A stretch of DNA of 64,000 nt from Aeromonas bivalvium (GTDB lineage: Bacteria > Pseudomonadota > Gammaproteobacteria > Enterobacterales > Aeromonadaceae): contig NZ_CDBT01000027.1 in assembly GCF_000819765.1 (NCBI RefSeq), positions 26,059 through 90,058 on the forward strand. Direction: 5' to 3'. Within the stretch, counting starts at the first letter, position 1. Every line of letters begins with the position of its first letter. The translations under genes were made by a program, and so were the position numbers. Below the pieces are notes generated by a model, which ran no database searches, was not told where the DNA came from, and saw nothing but the letters and a program-made list of their open reading frames with translations. This document shows positions 51,799 through 60,584 of this stretch, piece by piece.

Positions 51799-54025
51799 GA
51801 GGCCCCCTCTAGATCAGGAGCGTTACCACAGACGACTGTGTCACCTGTCCCACGTGGTATGCCCAAAGCTTCTACCGCCCTCATTGCGCTTGACCACCTT
51901 CGCGATGCTCAAGTGGCTGATGGGAAACATGCCAGATGATTACTGGCACCGTTACGGAGATTTGGAACGCTGGGCTAGCCATCCACGCTATCGGGTGAAC
52001 CCCAGTGCTCTTAACATAAAAACTCCATTTGAGGCTTGTCACTACCTCAGGCGACAGCAATTACTGACCGAGTGCGGATTCGCCGCTGCGATCAATATCA
52101 CTTCCCCCTCGGCTTGGTCAGATGACGATCGCGATCACTATCGATGTTACCAGCAACTGGTCATCGTGAGTTGTCTAAAGTTACACCTCATCGGTGATCA
52201 TGACTCCGCCATCGAAAACGCGCTGCGGGAGATCCGTCTGATCGCTACCGAAGCACGGCACACACCGGTGCTGCAAGAACTGCCGGATATGGCGGCTCAC
52301 CCAGATCTGGCGACACTCATCACGACGCTACGTGCCAACCGCCAACACGCGCTATCGCCGCTCATCGAGCGAGGGCTTGGTTTTCTGTGTGTGGTCATCT
52401 ACGATGCCTATCGCCTGGCAAAAGGCATCACTCGCTATCGCAGGTCAAAGAAACTGCCCGTCGCCGAGCACTATGTCCAATTGATTCAGCTAGAAAAAAC
52501 TGATGACACTGACATCGTGATCGAAGAGCTAGTTATGCGACCAGGGCCTAATGGAGAGCCGATCGATGAGCTGCCTTTCGCTCTTGATACCAAGACCGTG
52601 CGCATCCACGACCCCAGCTCTCCGCACCGCTCACCATTTTTACGCGCCGAATTGAACAGGCGAGTCACCGAACAACTGGCAGTGCGTCAGCTGTCACTTC
52701 CGTGTAGCTTCGAGCAGGCCAGTGATTGGGATATCGAGCATCTAGTGAGGGATGCAGTCAACGAGGGTGACCCTGCTGGAGGTTGGTTATTGCTAGCTCT
52801 CGTATGCGGCGGTATCCCTGGTGGCCTAGCAACAGGCCGGAGTTTGCAGGTCATAAAAGATCACCTCTGCCTCGTCATTGAACACAAGGTACCAGCAAGT
52901 ACACTGGATGAGCGACTACATGCTCTGCTGCCCCCCACCCACTCACGTGTCGTTCTGCCGCTCCCAACGGTGTTACAACATTTGGCTGTCAATGCACCGC
53001 CCCCGAGCGAACAGTTGTTGAAAAAGCACCTTGCGCTTATCAACGAACGCCACCAAACCCGGCTAACCCTGGGGCGAGTCACTCGTTATCTGGAGCACTG
53101 GTATATCAACCAAGGCTTCGATCTGATGCAGGTGGCGCTCGTCCGTGGTCAGGACTACAAGAAGCGCCCGGCACTGGCGTACAGCAATACCCCCACCGAC
53201 CAGGTGACCAAGCACCATCGAGCCTATCTACAGTTTTTGTTTAACTTGGCGGGACTGGATGCGGGTCTGCCGCCAGCCCGTAGCATCCCTGCCACGGTTG
53301 GCAGTAGTCTGCTCCTGCCGGGCAAGGTGCTGCATAACCTGTTTAACCGGCTGTTAATACCGCCACCGGCCCCCAAGCGTGATGCAGCCCTTGAGGAGGT
53401 GGCGAGCTTTCACAATCACTACCTTTGCTACGTGTGGGCACTGCTGACGTTTGTAACTGGTCACCGGGATGTGACTGCTCCACTGGGATCGCTCGCTGAC
53501 TACAACCCCATCACGCGTACATGGTGGATAAGCGATAAAGAGATCCGTAATGGGCTGGCGGCTCGGACCTTGGTGATCCCTGTCACCGCCGCTCGCCAGG
53601 TCGCACTTTACCAAGCCCATCTACATGCCCTGGGTCAACGCTACCGACTTCTGCATCGCGGGCTGGCACAGCGCTGCGATGCCGCACTTGATGGCAGCAA
53701 AAATCTGCTGTTTTTCATCCTTCATGACAGTCAGGGTCATCTGCTGCCTCAGGATCCCACACCCAGCAACCTCAATCAGCAACTGGGTAACCGGCTGCCG
53801 ATCCAGCACAACTGGGCTCGCCACCATCTACGCAGCGTCCTGCTGCGCAGCGAACTGGCACCGTCAGTGATCGATGGCTGGATGGGGCACGAGGAGATCG
53901 GCGAGTCGATATTCGGTCGCCACAGCTGCCTGTCCATCCAGACTCTGCAACACGTTGCCGACCTCATTGAAGCACATTTGAATTTTCACCAGATTGAGGC
54001 AAGGGCAGGATGGCAAATCCTCTGA
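51791..54025 (+). CDS. Tyrosine-recombinase-like protein lacking the catalytic tyrosine
   Basis: This is a 744-residue protein. Its C-terminal catalytic region shows an Arg in T-G-H-R-D-V-T-A near 558, a Lys in I-S-D-K-E near 580, the H-x-x-R box (R-H-H-L-R-S) near 677-680, and G-W-M-G-H-E-E-I-G near 695-703. The Tyr expected about 9-12 residues later is absent; the segment reads E-S-I-F-G-R-H-S-C-L and no Tyr follows to the end. The large N-terminal half is unlike simple integrases. It overlaps both neighbours (8 and 16 bases). A structural or regulatory partner of the 1120-residue recombinase is likely. Confidence 0.8.
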   Translation: MDERPPLDQERYHRRLCHLSHVVCPKLLPPSLRLTTFAMLKWLMGNMPDDYWHRYGDLERWASHPRYRVNPSALNIKTPFEACHYLRRQQLLTECGFAAAINITSPSAWSDDDRDHYRCYQQLVIVSCLKLHLIGDHDSAIENALREIRLIATEARHTPVLQELPDMAAHPDLATLITTLRANRQHALSPLIERGLGFLCVVIYDAYRLAKGITRYRRSKKLPVAEHYVQLIQLEKTDDTDIVIEELVMRPGPNGEPIDELPFALDTKTVRIHDPSSPHRSPFLRAELNRRVTEQLAVRQLSLPCSFEQASDWDIEHLVRDAVNEGDPAGGWLLLALVCGGIPGGLATGRSLQVIKDHLCLVIEHKVPASTLDERLHALLPPTHSRVVLPLPTVLQHLAVNAPPPSEQLLKKHLALINERHQTRLTLGRVTRYLEHWYINQGFDLMQVALVRGQDYKKRPALAYSNTPTDQVTKHHRAYLQFLFNLAGLDAGLPPARSIPATVGSSLLLPGKVLHNLFNRLLIPPPAPKRDAALEEVASFHNHYLCYVWALLTFVTGHRDVTAPLGSLADYNPITRTWWISDKEIRNGLAARTLVIPVTAARQVALYQAHLHALGQRYRLLHRGLAQRCDAALDGSKNLLFFILHDSQGHLLPQDPTPSNLNQQLGNRLPIQHNWARHHLRSVLLRSELAPSVIDGWMGHEEIGESIFGRHSCLSIQTLQHVADLIEAHLNFHQIEARAGWQIL

Positions 54026-57000
54026 TCCTATCACCGCGGCGCCGCGAGCTGATGGTACAACTTGGCCGAGATAAGCGCCGACAGGACCGTAAAGATGAGG
54101 CCGAAGTGGTGATCACCCAGGCCATCAAGATCTTTCGTCATCATCTACCAGAGATGTTGGAAGAATCTCCCTGTGCCGACCGATTTGAACGGTTGTGGCC
54201 AGACATTGATGCCCAACTGCGGCAAGATCTAAAGACCCTGCACGCCTACCGCTTTGCCTACTCGGTTATCTGCCAGAAACTGGAGATGGGGAACCGGCAG
54301 GGAATCTGGTGCATTGCGATCCCCCCTCCTTACTTGACTGTGCGACGCCCTCACCCATTTCGCTCCGAGCATTGGCACCAAGCGACTATCACTATGGCCA
54401 ACGCAGCTCATACTTGGCGCACCACATTGAGTGAACCGACCCAAGACCCCGACCGGTTATTCGCCCGTTTGCTCGTCTGCGGAATCCTCTATGGCGGGCT
54501 CAATCGCCCCTATTTGTGGCTCGCCATGGGGCATGCATTGCTCGAAATCCAGCCGCTGTCCGGTAATCATGAACTAACTTGGATCACCCTAACCCTCGAG
54601 CCTGGCGAGCTTCCCAGTAACAGCTATTACCATCATGACGAACACGATGGCAATGCAGAACACAACGAGATACACCAGACTGGTATACGGGCCATCACCC
54701 AAGTGAATTACATGCCTGACCCAATCAGCCTCGGTATATTGCGGCAGTTTCTCAAACATCGCCCCGCAACTTGGTGCCCTCCAACCAAACAGGCAGAGTG
54801 CCTTGGATTGTTGCAAAAGGAATTGGGAGCAGAGATCAGCCAGCAAGCGCTCTGCAGAGGAGCCATCGGCTTAACCGAACATCAGCTTGGTACTGAACTC
54901 CCGCAGGTACTGCTGGAATATGCAGCAGGACGAACCCCAAGTGCATCACTTCCTCTCGCATACTGGCACCGGCTGCTCCAACCTCGCCTGTACCCAGCCA
55001 ACCAGGACACCTATCAGAAATTTAACTCTCTAGAAAGCGTGGCGAAATGGCCAATGGCAAGCACCAGCCAGCCATCGCAAAAACCCTATCTGCTAGATGA
55101 ATTAAGAGCGATTTTTCGACAAGACCCAGCCGCGCCCAAGGGCCCGAAAACCATCATCACGGAACTCGATGCTCTTGGGAACACGAGTGCCCTTACGCTC
55201 AGCGAACAAGTGCTAGTCAGCTGGTTGCTGTCATTGCTTCTGACACGCCGTTTGGCCCCGTCGACTGCTCAGCGCTACCTCGAAAGCATCGGCAAGGAGT
55301 GGTTATCGATGACCGCACAACTACCGCTTGCAAGCTACGATGGCATCGATTTTACCGAACTCTATCACAGCATTCTTAACCGCCCACGCAGCCAATATCA
55401 GCGTGACTTCATGGCTGGCCGCCTTCAGGACATGCATGTCTTCGCCGTCGAGGCGTTTGATATGGCAGCGCTACCAGAATCACTTGCAACCGGCGAGAAG
55501 AAAATTCCCCATGTCAGCGCCGCCATAGTCGATGAGCCCCTCTTTGCCGGTTTGCTGGCACAGGTCGATTGCTTCATCGATACCGACGTTACTCTGCGGA
55601 TGATGCTTAAATCCTTTCTTATCATGGCCTATCGCACCGGTTTGCGCCCCGGAGAACTCGCCAAGTTGCGGCTAATGGATGTTGAGCCCTCCCCCATCGG
55701 GTGGCTTTTTGTCCGCAACAACCGCCACGGTCATAACAAGACCGATGCGGCACTGCGCAAAGTACCACTTTACCCCATGCTCACCGGCAATGAGCGCGAT
55801 CTCCTCAAACGCTATATTGGCGAGCGACGGATGCAGGCGGATAGCAACAAGGAGTTGCTGTTCCACGCTGCGGGCAATCTCCACGAGCGGGTCAACCTGC
55901 AACAGATCTCCCTGATGGTCAGGTCTGTACTCTACCAACTCAGTGGCGGCCTTCATTATCGACTCTACCACCTGCGTCACAGCTGTTTTTCTCGGATGCA
56001 GTTGCTGCTGCATCACGATCTGGTGTCCTTGCCAGACATTGTCCAGCGAGCCTTGTTGCCCTACCCCGACACACAACGCGAGGAGATTGTCCGCCTGATC
56101 GCAGGCCAGCATCGCCTGCGGGATCGCTATATGGCGCTCGCAGTGATGGCTGGGCACAGCAGTCCCGAGATCACACTGAATCACTACCTGCACTTCACCG
56201 ACCTGTTACTTGGCTGCCACCTAGCATGCAACCAAACCCCGCTCTCCAGGCAAGAGAGCCAATATCTGTTTGGTATATCGACCCACAAGCAACGCACACT
56301 AGACTGCGAACAGGAAAAACCAACGCCCCTGACCCCGGCTAAGCTGATGCCCCACCTACTGAAAAGGCTGGGAGCCTATCAGGCAACACCACCGCGCCAA
56401 GTGCGGCAAGGCATCAAGGCGAAAACCCTCGCCGATGCAAACCGAGCCAGTCATTACGTGCAGAGTGAAGCCGTCCTCAAGCATCTTGAAAAAGGAAAGG
56501 ATCGACGGGAGATAGCCAGCCAATTTGGCTTGAGCGAAGAGTTGCTGGCGACTTGGCATGCTAGCGCAATCGAGCTAGGCAATCTGGTGACACAAAAAGC
56601 CCGCTCACGGTTGATTCCCCGCAACCGGCAGCGACAACTGCTCCCGGCTGAACTCGGCACAACCGCAGAGAAACATGCACTGGCTGACGTCTTGAAAGTC
56701 TGCCAAGCCATGAGAAAGAGACCCAAACAGATGGCCGAGTTCAGGTGGGCCATCCGCTATTGCCTGACCAACTCAAACAGCTCCCATGCCGGGATCAAAT
56801 TCACCTCTCCAAAAATCTTCCGCCGCTTTATGACCTTTGTCAGCAAGTTATATCCCTGGTTTCAGTGGCGACTTGATCTCCACGTGCCCCAAGATAAACC
56901 TGCCAAACGCTGGCACCTTCATCCAGCGCTGGCCGTCGAGCGCAGCACGCTGCGCAAAGTGCAGCAGTTTCCCCAAGGCTATGCCTACTTATACCTAAAC

Positions 57001-57372
57001 CACCCCAAGGAGGAATTATGCCAGGCGGGCCATTCATCACCGATGTTGCGCTATCTGTTTCATCGCTTTGCCATAATCCTATTCAAGGCGACCAGCATCC
57101 GCCGCTGGCAAATTGGCGATTCACAAAATCTGCAACGCATCGCAAAACTGGCCGACACCAATCCAATGACGTACGAGGTACTGATGGAGATTGACAGGAT
57201 GAGCCGTGACATGACGCACTATGAAATGGCGCTATGTGGGTCATTATTCCATGAGGCTCTACAGAGGGCTGATGAGGATGTTTACAGGGATGTCGTAGAG
57301 CAACTATATGAAGAAGGCCGTCAACGCGCCGCCGAATGGTCTGTTGCTCAGGATGAACCCCGATGGGATTAG
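54010..57372 (+). CDS. Large tyrosine recombinase (1120 aa)
   Basis: This is far longer than usual integrases (about 400). The tyrosine recombinase core is in the middle: R in T-G-L-R-P-G-E-L-A-K-L near 546, R-K-V-P-L-Y as the Lys strand, Y-H-L-R-H-S near 653-658, and M-A-G-H-S-S-P-E-I-T-L-N-H-Y with the Tyr nucleophile near 727. About 380 more residues follow, including a helix-turn-helix-like R-E-I-A-S-Q-F-G-L-S-E-E-L-L. An about 500-residue N-terminal part has no recognised domain. It overlaps the 744-aa gene by 16 bases. It is the probable catalytic enzyme of the element. Confidence 0.85.
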   Translation: MANPLILSPRRRELMVQLGRDKRRQDRKDEAEVVITQAIKIFRHHLPEMLEESPCADRFERLWPDIDAQLRQDLKTLHAYRFAYSVICQKLEMGNRQGIWCIAIPPPYLTVRRPHPFRSEHWHQATITMANAAHTWRTTLSEPTQDPDRLFARLLVCGILYGGLNRPYLWLAMGHALLEIQPLSGNHELTWITLTLEPGELPSNSYYHHDEHDGNAEHNEIHQTGIRAITQVNYMPDPISLGILRQFLKHRPATWCPPTKQAECLGLLQKELGAEISQQALCRGAIGLTEHQLGTELPQVLLEYAAGRTPSASLPLAYWHRLLQPRLYPANQDTYQKFNSLESVAKWPMASTSQPSQKPYLLDELRAIFRQDPAAPKGPKTIITELDALGNTSALTLSEQVLVSWLLSLLLTRRLAPSTAQRYLESIGKEWLSMTAQLPLASYDGIDFTELYHSILNRPRSQYQRDFMAGRLQDMHVFAVEAFDMAALPESLATGEKKIPHVSAAIVDEPLFAGLLAQVDCFIDTDVTLRMMLKSFLIMAYRTGLRPGELAKLRLMDVEPSPIGWLFVRNNRHGHNKTDAALRKVPLYPMLTGNERDLLKRYIGERRMQADSNKELLFHAAGNLHERVNLQQISLMVRSVLYQLSGGLHYRLYHLRHSCFSRMQLLLHHDLVSLPDIVQRALLPYPDTQREEIVRLIAGQHRLRDRYMALAVMAGHSSPEITLNHYLHFTDLLLGCHLACNQTPLSRQESQYLFGISTHKQRTLDCEQEKPTPLTPAKLMPHLLKRLGAYQATPPRQVRQGIKAKTLADANRASHYVQSEAVLKHLEKGKDRREIASQFGLSEELLATWHASAIELGNLVTQKARSRLIPRNRQRQLLPAELGTTAEKHALADVLKVCQAMRKRPKQMAEFRWAIRYCLTNSNSSHAGIKFTSPKIFRRFMTFVSKLYPWFQWRLDLHVPQDKPAKRWHLHPALAVERSTLRKVQQFPQGYAYLYLNHPKEELCQAGHSSPMLRYLFHRFAIILFKATSIRRWQIGDSQNLQRIAKLADTNPMTYEVLMEIDRMSRDMTHYEMALCGSLFHEALQRADEDVYRDVVEQLYEEGRQRAAEWSVAQDEPRWD

Positions 57373-57476
57373 CCAGGCAAGCTCTTTCTGGCGCGGCTCT
57401 GAAAAGTGGGGGTCATCCCCGCCCATTGAGCCCACCCCTCTCACGGGCTGAGCTCAAATTCCCTAACCAATTGGTT
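57373..57476. other. Short gap, nothing supported
   Basis: About 100 bases lie between convergent genes (recombinase on plus, small membrane gene on minus). No strong terminator is present. Confidence 0.4.
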
Positions 57477-57632
57477 TCAGGATCCTGCCCCACTCTTTTC
57501 ATCAAAATTATTGGGTGTCTGGGTTGTCTGTTTTTTCAGCTTTCTGCCCTCAAGGTAGAGATATCCAGCAGCAAAGGCGATCAGCTCCATGGCTAGAAAG
57601 AAGATACTGAGAATGACGATGCTCGAGCTCAT
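57477..57632 (-). CDS. Small single-pass membrane protein (51 aa), unknown
   Basis: The frame runs ATG 57632 to TGA 57477 with AAGGAG six bases upstream. The first 26 residues are a hydrophobic helix (I-V-I-L-S-I-F-F-L-A-M-E-L-I-A-F-A-A-G-Y). A basic patch (E-G-R-K-L-K-K) and a polar tail follow. It lies downstream of the HD-domain gene on the same strand within the integration module. Small membrane proteins at this place often belong to conjugative elements, but no family was recognised. Confidence 0.6.
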   Translation of the reverse strand: MSSSIVILSIFFLAMELIAFAAGYLYLEGRKLKKQTTQTPNNFDEKSGAGS

Positions 57633-57803
57633 ACATGCTCCTTGTTGCATAAATCAAACAGGATAGTCCCTGAACCCCAAGGGATGCTGAAAGTATCCTG
57701 CCGATATGTGGTCCCTGCAAGTTGCCCAAAGCGCCGCAAACAGTCGGGCGCTGTGGCCCTCTCGGCACATCTTGCTGTCAACGGCCGTCAGAGCTTCGAG
57801 ATC
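57633..57803. other. Gap of 171 bases, nothing supported
   Basis: This is sequence between the small membrane gene and the end of the HD-domain gene. I see no open frame with a ribosome site and no clear terminator. A promoter for the small gene may be here. Confidence 0.4.
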
Positions 57804-58670
57804 TCAGTCCAACCGTTTGTAGACCTGATCGCCATAAGGCGATTTGACAAACCAGTAATAGGCCGGGACCTCGGTGAAAGCCCGTCGCCAGTTGTGTACA
57901 TCCATAGACAATCGATCACAGATATGAACCATCTGGGCTGGCAGATAGGCCTCCGACTGCCGACCAATTTTGATGGAAAGGCAAGAACTGATGGCCTCAA
58001 ACAGCTTGGGCGCCTCCTGACTGAGGCGGGCCAGCGGCTCGGCCAGCACCATGAAATTGAACGACTCATGTTGCCCCACGACCCCGTTCCCGCTTGTGTT
58101 GTTGTAGAACAGGTGGATCTTGCCGATGTCATGCAGAAGACCGCCGATAAAGGCCACGCTGGTGCTAATCGGGCCGACTTGATGCTGCATGCAGAGCGCC
58201 GAGGCGGTGATTGCCACCTCATGACTGTGCTCAAGCAGTCCACCGGTATGGTGATGATGGTACTGGTTGCTCGCCTTGCCGGTGAAGAAGGGCCACATGA
58301 TGCGATCATCAAGCAGCACGGCGAGGTAGAATCGCCGCAGGGCCGCATCCGGTAAATAAGCGAGCATCCCCCAGATATCCGACAAGATGGCATGTTGTTT
58401 ATCTGCCAGCCATGAAAATTGCTGCTCAATGTCGTCACGACGCACCTCAACAGGCAACGGCATGAAGGTCATCAATCGAGGCACTTCCTCGCGATTCATC
58501 TCCAGCAGCAACCACTGCCCAGCCGGCACCACATCCGCCAGCAGCTCACCGCTGACATCGACATGGCGACCCCCTTTCAGGAAAGTCAAACGCCACACGC
58601 CAGCACTAGGCAAGCCGTGAATCAGCTCGGCCCACACCAGCGTCAAGTTAAACGGGGATGTGAATTTCAT
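57804..58670 (-). CDS. HD-domain protein resembling TraI_2/MobH
   Basis: This is a 288-residue protein with an HD metal-dependent phosphohydrolase motif. Y-H-H-H-H-T-G-G-L-L-E-H-S-H-E-V-A lies near 138-154 and G-L-L-H-D-I-G-K-I near 178. This pattern occurs in the TraI_2 domain of relaxase-like MobH proteins of integrative conjugative elements. The ATG at 58670 overlaps the integrase stop (ATGA), so both are coupled. There is no C-terminal relaxase-like extension, so it is shorter than MobH. A nuclease or nucleotidase role in element transfer is inferred. Confidence 0.72.
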   Translation of the reverse strand: MKFTSPFNLTLVWAELIHGLPSAGVWRLTFLKGGRHVDVSGELLADVVPAGQWLLLEMNREEVPRLMTFMPLPVEVRRDDIEQQFSWLADKQHAILSDIWGMLAYLPDAALRRFYLAVLLDDRIMWPFFTGKASNQYHHHHTGGLLEHSHEVAITASALCMQHQVGPISTSVAFIGGLLHDIGKIHLFYNNTSGNGVVGQHESFNFMVLAEPLARLSQEAPKLFEAISSCLSIKIGRQSEAYLPAQMVHICDRLSMDVHNWRRAFTEVPAYYWFVKSPYGDQVYKRLD

Positions 58671-59845
58671 ACCTCATCCTCCAGATCAAGTTCACCGTCC
58701 AGCAGTTGTTCGAAAGCGGCACCATCCCGACCGACCAGATTGGGCACATAGCGCGAATAGACCCGAAACAGCATGCTGGTCGTGGAATGACCCAGCTGGC
58801 GGGCAATCCACTCCGGATTTTCGCCGGCGGCCAGCCACAGAGTGGCAGCCGTATGGCGAGTCTGATAAGGGTTGCGCTTTTCAAGCTTCAGATTGGCCAA
58901 CAATGGGTACCAGACACGCTGAGCCACATTGCGGTGGTTGAGTGGCTCACCGTTGCGAGCACAAAACACGAAGGTACTTTTCTCGCCCGAGAACCCCCAC
59001 TGTTCACGCAAGGCCTCATAGACTCGCTGGCTCATTGCGATGGTGCGGTGAGATCCACTGGTCTTGGTGGGCCCGACTTTACCCCTGACCAAGGACTGGT
59101 GAATATGAATAAGGCGGGCGCCAAAATCCACATTGTCCCAACAAAGCCCATCGATCTCACCCGTGCGCATGCCAGTGAAGAAACGCACCGTGAAATAGGG
59201 ACGATAGTCCGCCCGTACCTTGGTCAGAATGAGTTGCACCTCCTCTAGGGTAAACGGCAGGACTTGCGCCCTAGGCATCGGCAGGGCCTTGATATTGCGC
59301 CACGGGCTATCAAACTCGAACCGCTCGGCCGCCTCGTTCAAGATGAGGCGCAGGTAGGTCATGATGTGGTTGATACGGGAAGCCGACAGCGCCCGTTCGT
59401 TCTGCCCACCCGGCTCACACAAGCGCAACCGAAACGCCAAGATCTGTTGCTTGGTGATGGCAGCTAACAGCTGCTCACCCATGGCCGGAATCAGGTGACA
59501 GCGTAAAATGCCATCCACCGTTTCAATTTGGCTCTCCCGCCACTCGACCCGTTTTTCATCGAGCCATAGCTCGGCGAAGGCGGAGAAAATCATCCGCGCA
59601 CCAGAGGCCTTCTGCCGACTCAGTCTCTCCATGGCCACATACTTCTCAACCTTGGGACTGTTGGGAAAGTGATGCCCATAGTCAAAGGTACCGATACGGA
59701 TCTGTTGCTCTATCAAGCAGAGCACCTTATTGAGCTTCTGCCGGTTAGCCTGGGTATCAGCCAACGTGGTTTGCTCCCGACAGCGGACCCCCCTGTAACG
59801 AAAGTCCAGATAAAGCTTGCCATTACGGCTATTTATCGAGCCCAT
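58667..59845 (-). CDS. Phage/ICE-type tyrosine integrase
   Basis: This 392-residue integrase has an N-terminal arm-binding region (G-S-I-N-S-R-N-G-K-L-Y-L-D-F-R-Y-R). A core-binding region follows at about 85-185. Catalytic residues are Arg in F-T-G-M-R-T-G-E near 226, H-Q-type box Y-Q-T-R-H-T-A near 329-335, and G-H-S-T-T-S-M-L-F-R-V-Y with the Tyr nucleophile near 361. All key residues are present. Its gene lies downstream of an excisionase-like gene, an int-xis arrangement. It probably belongs to a second element nested beside the tRNA-linked module. Confidence 0.9.
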   Translation of the reverse strand: MGSINSRNGKLYLDFRYRGVRCREQTTLADTQANRQKLNKVLCLIEQQIRIGTFDYGHHFPNSPKVEKYVAMERLSRQKASGARMIFSAFAELWLDEKRVEWRESQIETVDGILRCHLIPAMGEQLLAAITKQQILAFRLRLCEPGGQNERALSASRINHIMTYLRLILNEAAERFEFDSPWRNIKALPMPRAQVLPFTLEEVQLILTKVRADYRPYFTVRFFTGMRTGEIDGLCWDNVDFGARLIHIHQSLVRGKVGPTKTSGSHRTIAMSQRVYEALREQWGFSGEKSTFVFCARNGEPLNHRNVAQRVWYPLLANLKLEKRNPYQTRHTAATLWLAAGENPEWIARQLGHSTTSMLFRVYSRYVPNLVGRDGAAFEQLLDGELDLEDEV

Positions 59846-59854
59846 CGCACCACC

Positions 59855-60067
59855 TCACTTCAAGCTAGCAATGAGATCGTGGGCTGCTGCTCCTTGCAGC
59901 ATGGACTCCTCTACCCGCTCCCAGATGTAGAGAATTTTTCGCCCACCAAACGGACGGATGTAATGCACGCCCTCGAACAGCACAGCGTCTTTCAGACTCT
60001 GGCGGATTGTTCGCACGTCGTATTTGATCCGTGATGAGAGCTCTTCGGTTGTCAGATAGGTACTCAT
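59855..60067 (-). CDS. Excisionase-like DNA-binding protein
   Basis: This is a 70-residue protein that begins M-S-T-Y-L-T-T-E-E-L-S-S-R-I-K-Y-D-V-R-T, a MerR/Xis-type winged helix-turn-helix start, followed by G-G-R-K-I-L-Y-I-W. The short size and position 9 bases upstream of the integrase suggest a directionality factor that favours excision. Divergent from the XRE regulator at 60213. Confidence 0.75.
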   Translation of the reverse strand: MSTYLTTEELSSRIKYDVRTIRQSLKDAVLFEGVHYIRPFGGRKILYIWERVEESMLQGAAAHDLIASLK

Positions 60068-60212
60068 ATCTCGCCTCCAAGTGAATCACAAATGAGTCAT
60101 TTCGCTCGCGCAAGATGAATATAAATCACGCAATGTATTTGTCAATGCTTTTTTTGCATCATGCATGTTTCATTTGGTAGGCTATGTGAAAAATACTCGC
60201 TATGGATAAGTC
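60068..60212. promoter_or_regulatory. Divergent promoter/operator region of xis-int and regulator
   Basis: This is AT-rich DNA between oppositely oriented xis and regulator genes. It includes a T7 run and a near-palindrome GCATCATGCATG, typical of small phage operators. A sigma70 promoter cannot be fixed with confidence. Confidence 0.4.
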
Positions 60213-60455
60213 ATGATTAGGATCCTGCTCATCAAGCTACTTGACGAAAAATCGTTCCAAGAAAAGCGCCGCATAACTCTCTCTGAAGTGAGCGAAAAAA
60301 CAGGGATCAGTCGGGCAACCCTGACCCGGATCGCCAACGTGCCTGGTAATGTCACCAATACCGATACAATCAATGCGTTGTGTAAATATTTTGGATGCCA
60401 GCCTGGAGAGTTGTTGAGGTATGTCGAGGAGGAGGACAGTCCTGCGGGGGAGTGA
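60213..60455 (+). CDS. XRE (Cro/CI-type) helix-turn-helix regulator
   Basis: This is an 80-residue protein. Its helix-turn-helix, I-T-L-S-E-V-S-E-K-T-G-I-S-R-A-T-L-T-R-I at about 21-40, is followed by N-A-L-C-K-Y-F-G-C-Q-P-G-E-L-L, the usual fold of small Cro/CI-type repressors. It faces away from xis-int and most likely represses the divergent promoter. The product is complete despite its small size. Confidence 0.85.
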   Translation: MIRILLIKLLDEKSFQEKRRITLSEVSEKTGISRATLTRIANVPGNVTNTDTINALCKYFGCQPGELLRYVEEEDSPAGE

Positions 60456-60584
60456 AATATAAGTTCCGGTCCCGCCCTCTTGATGGCTCTCATGCAGAAG
60501 GTAGAGTCTGAACTTTTATTTCTTAAGGGTTATTCAGTGCAGCTCAACGACGCCTGCAGCGATTACTTCGGGAATTCAGATAAT
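60456..60584. other. Short gap before the IS element
   Basis: A 129-base stretch separates the regulator from the IS30 end. No gene is supported. Confidence 0.4.

Noticed and set aside
54589..54846. Minus-strand frame inside the 1120-aa recombinase with a hydrophobic stretch
   Set aside because: It lies wholly within a well-supported recombinase gene and has no ribosome site of note.
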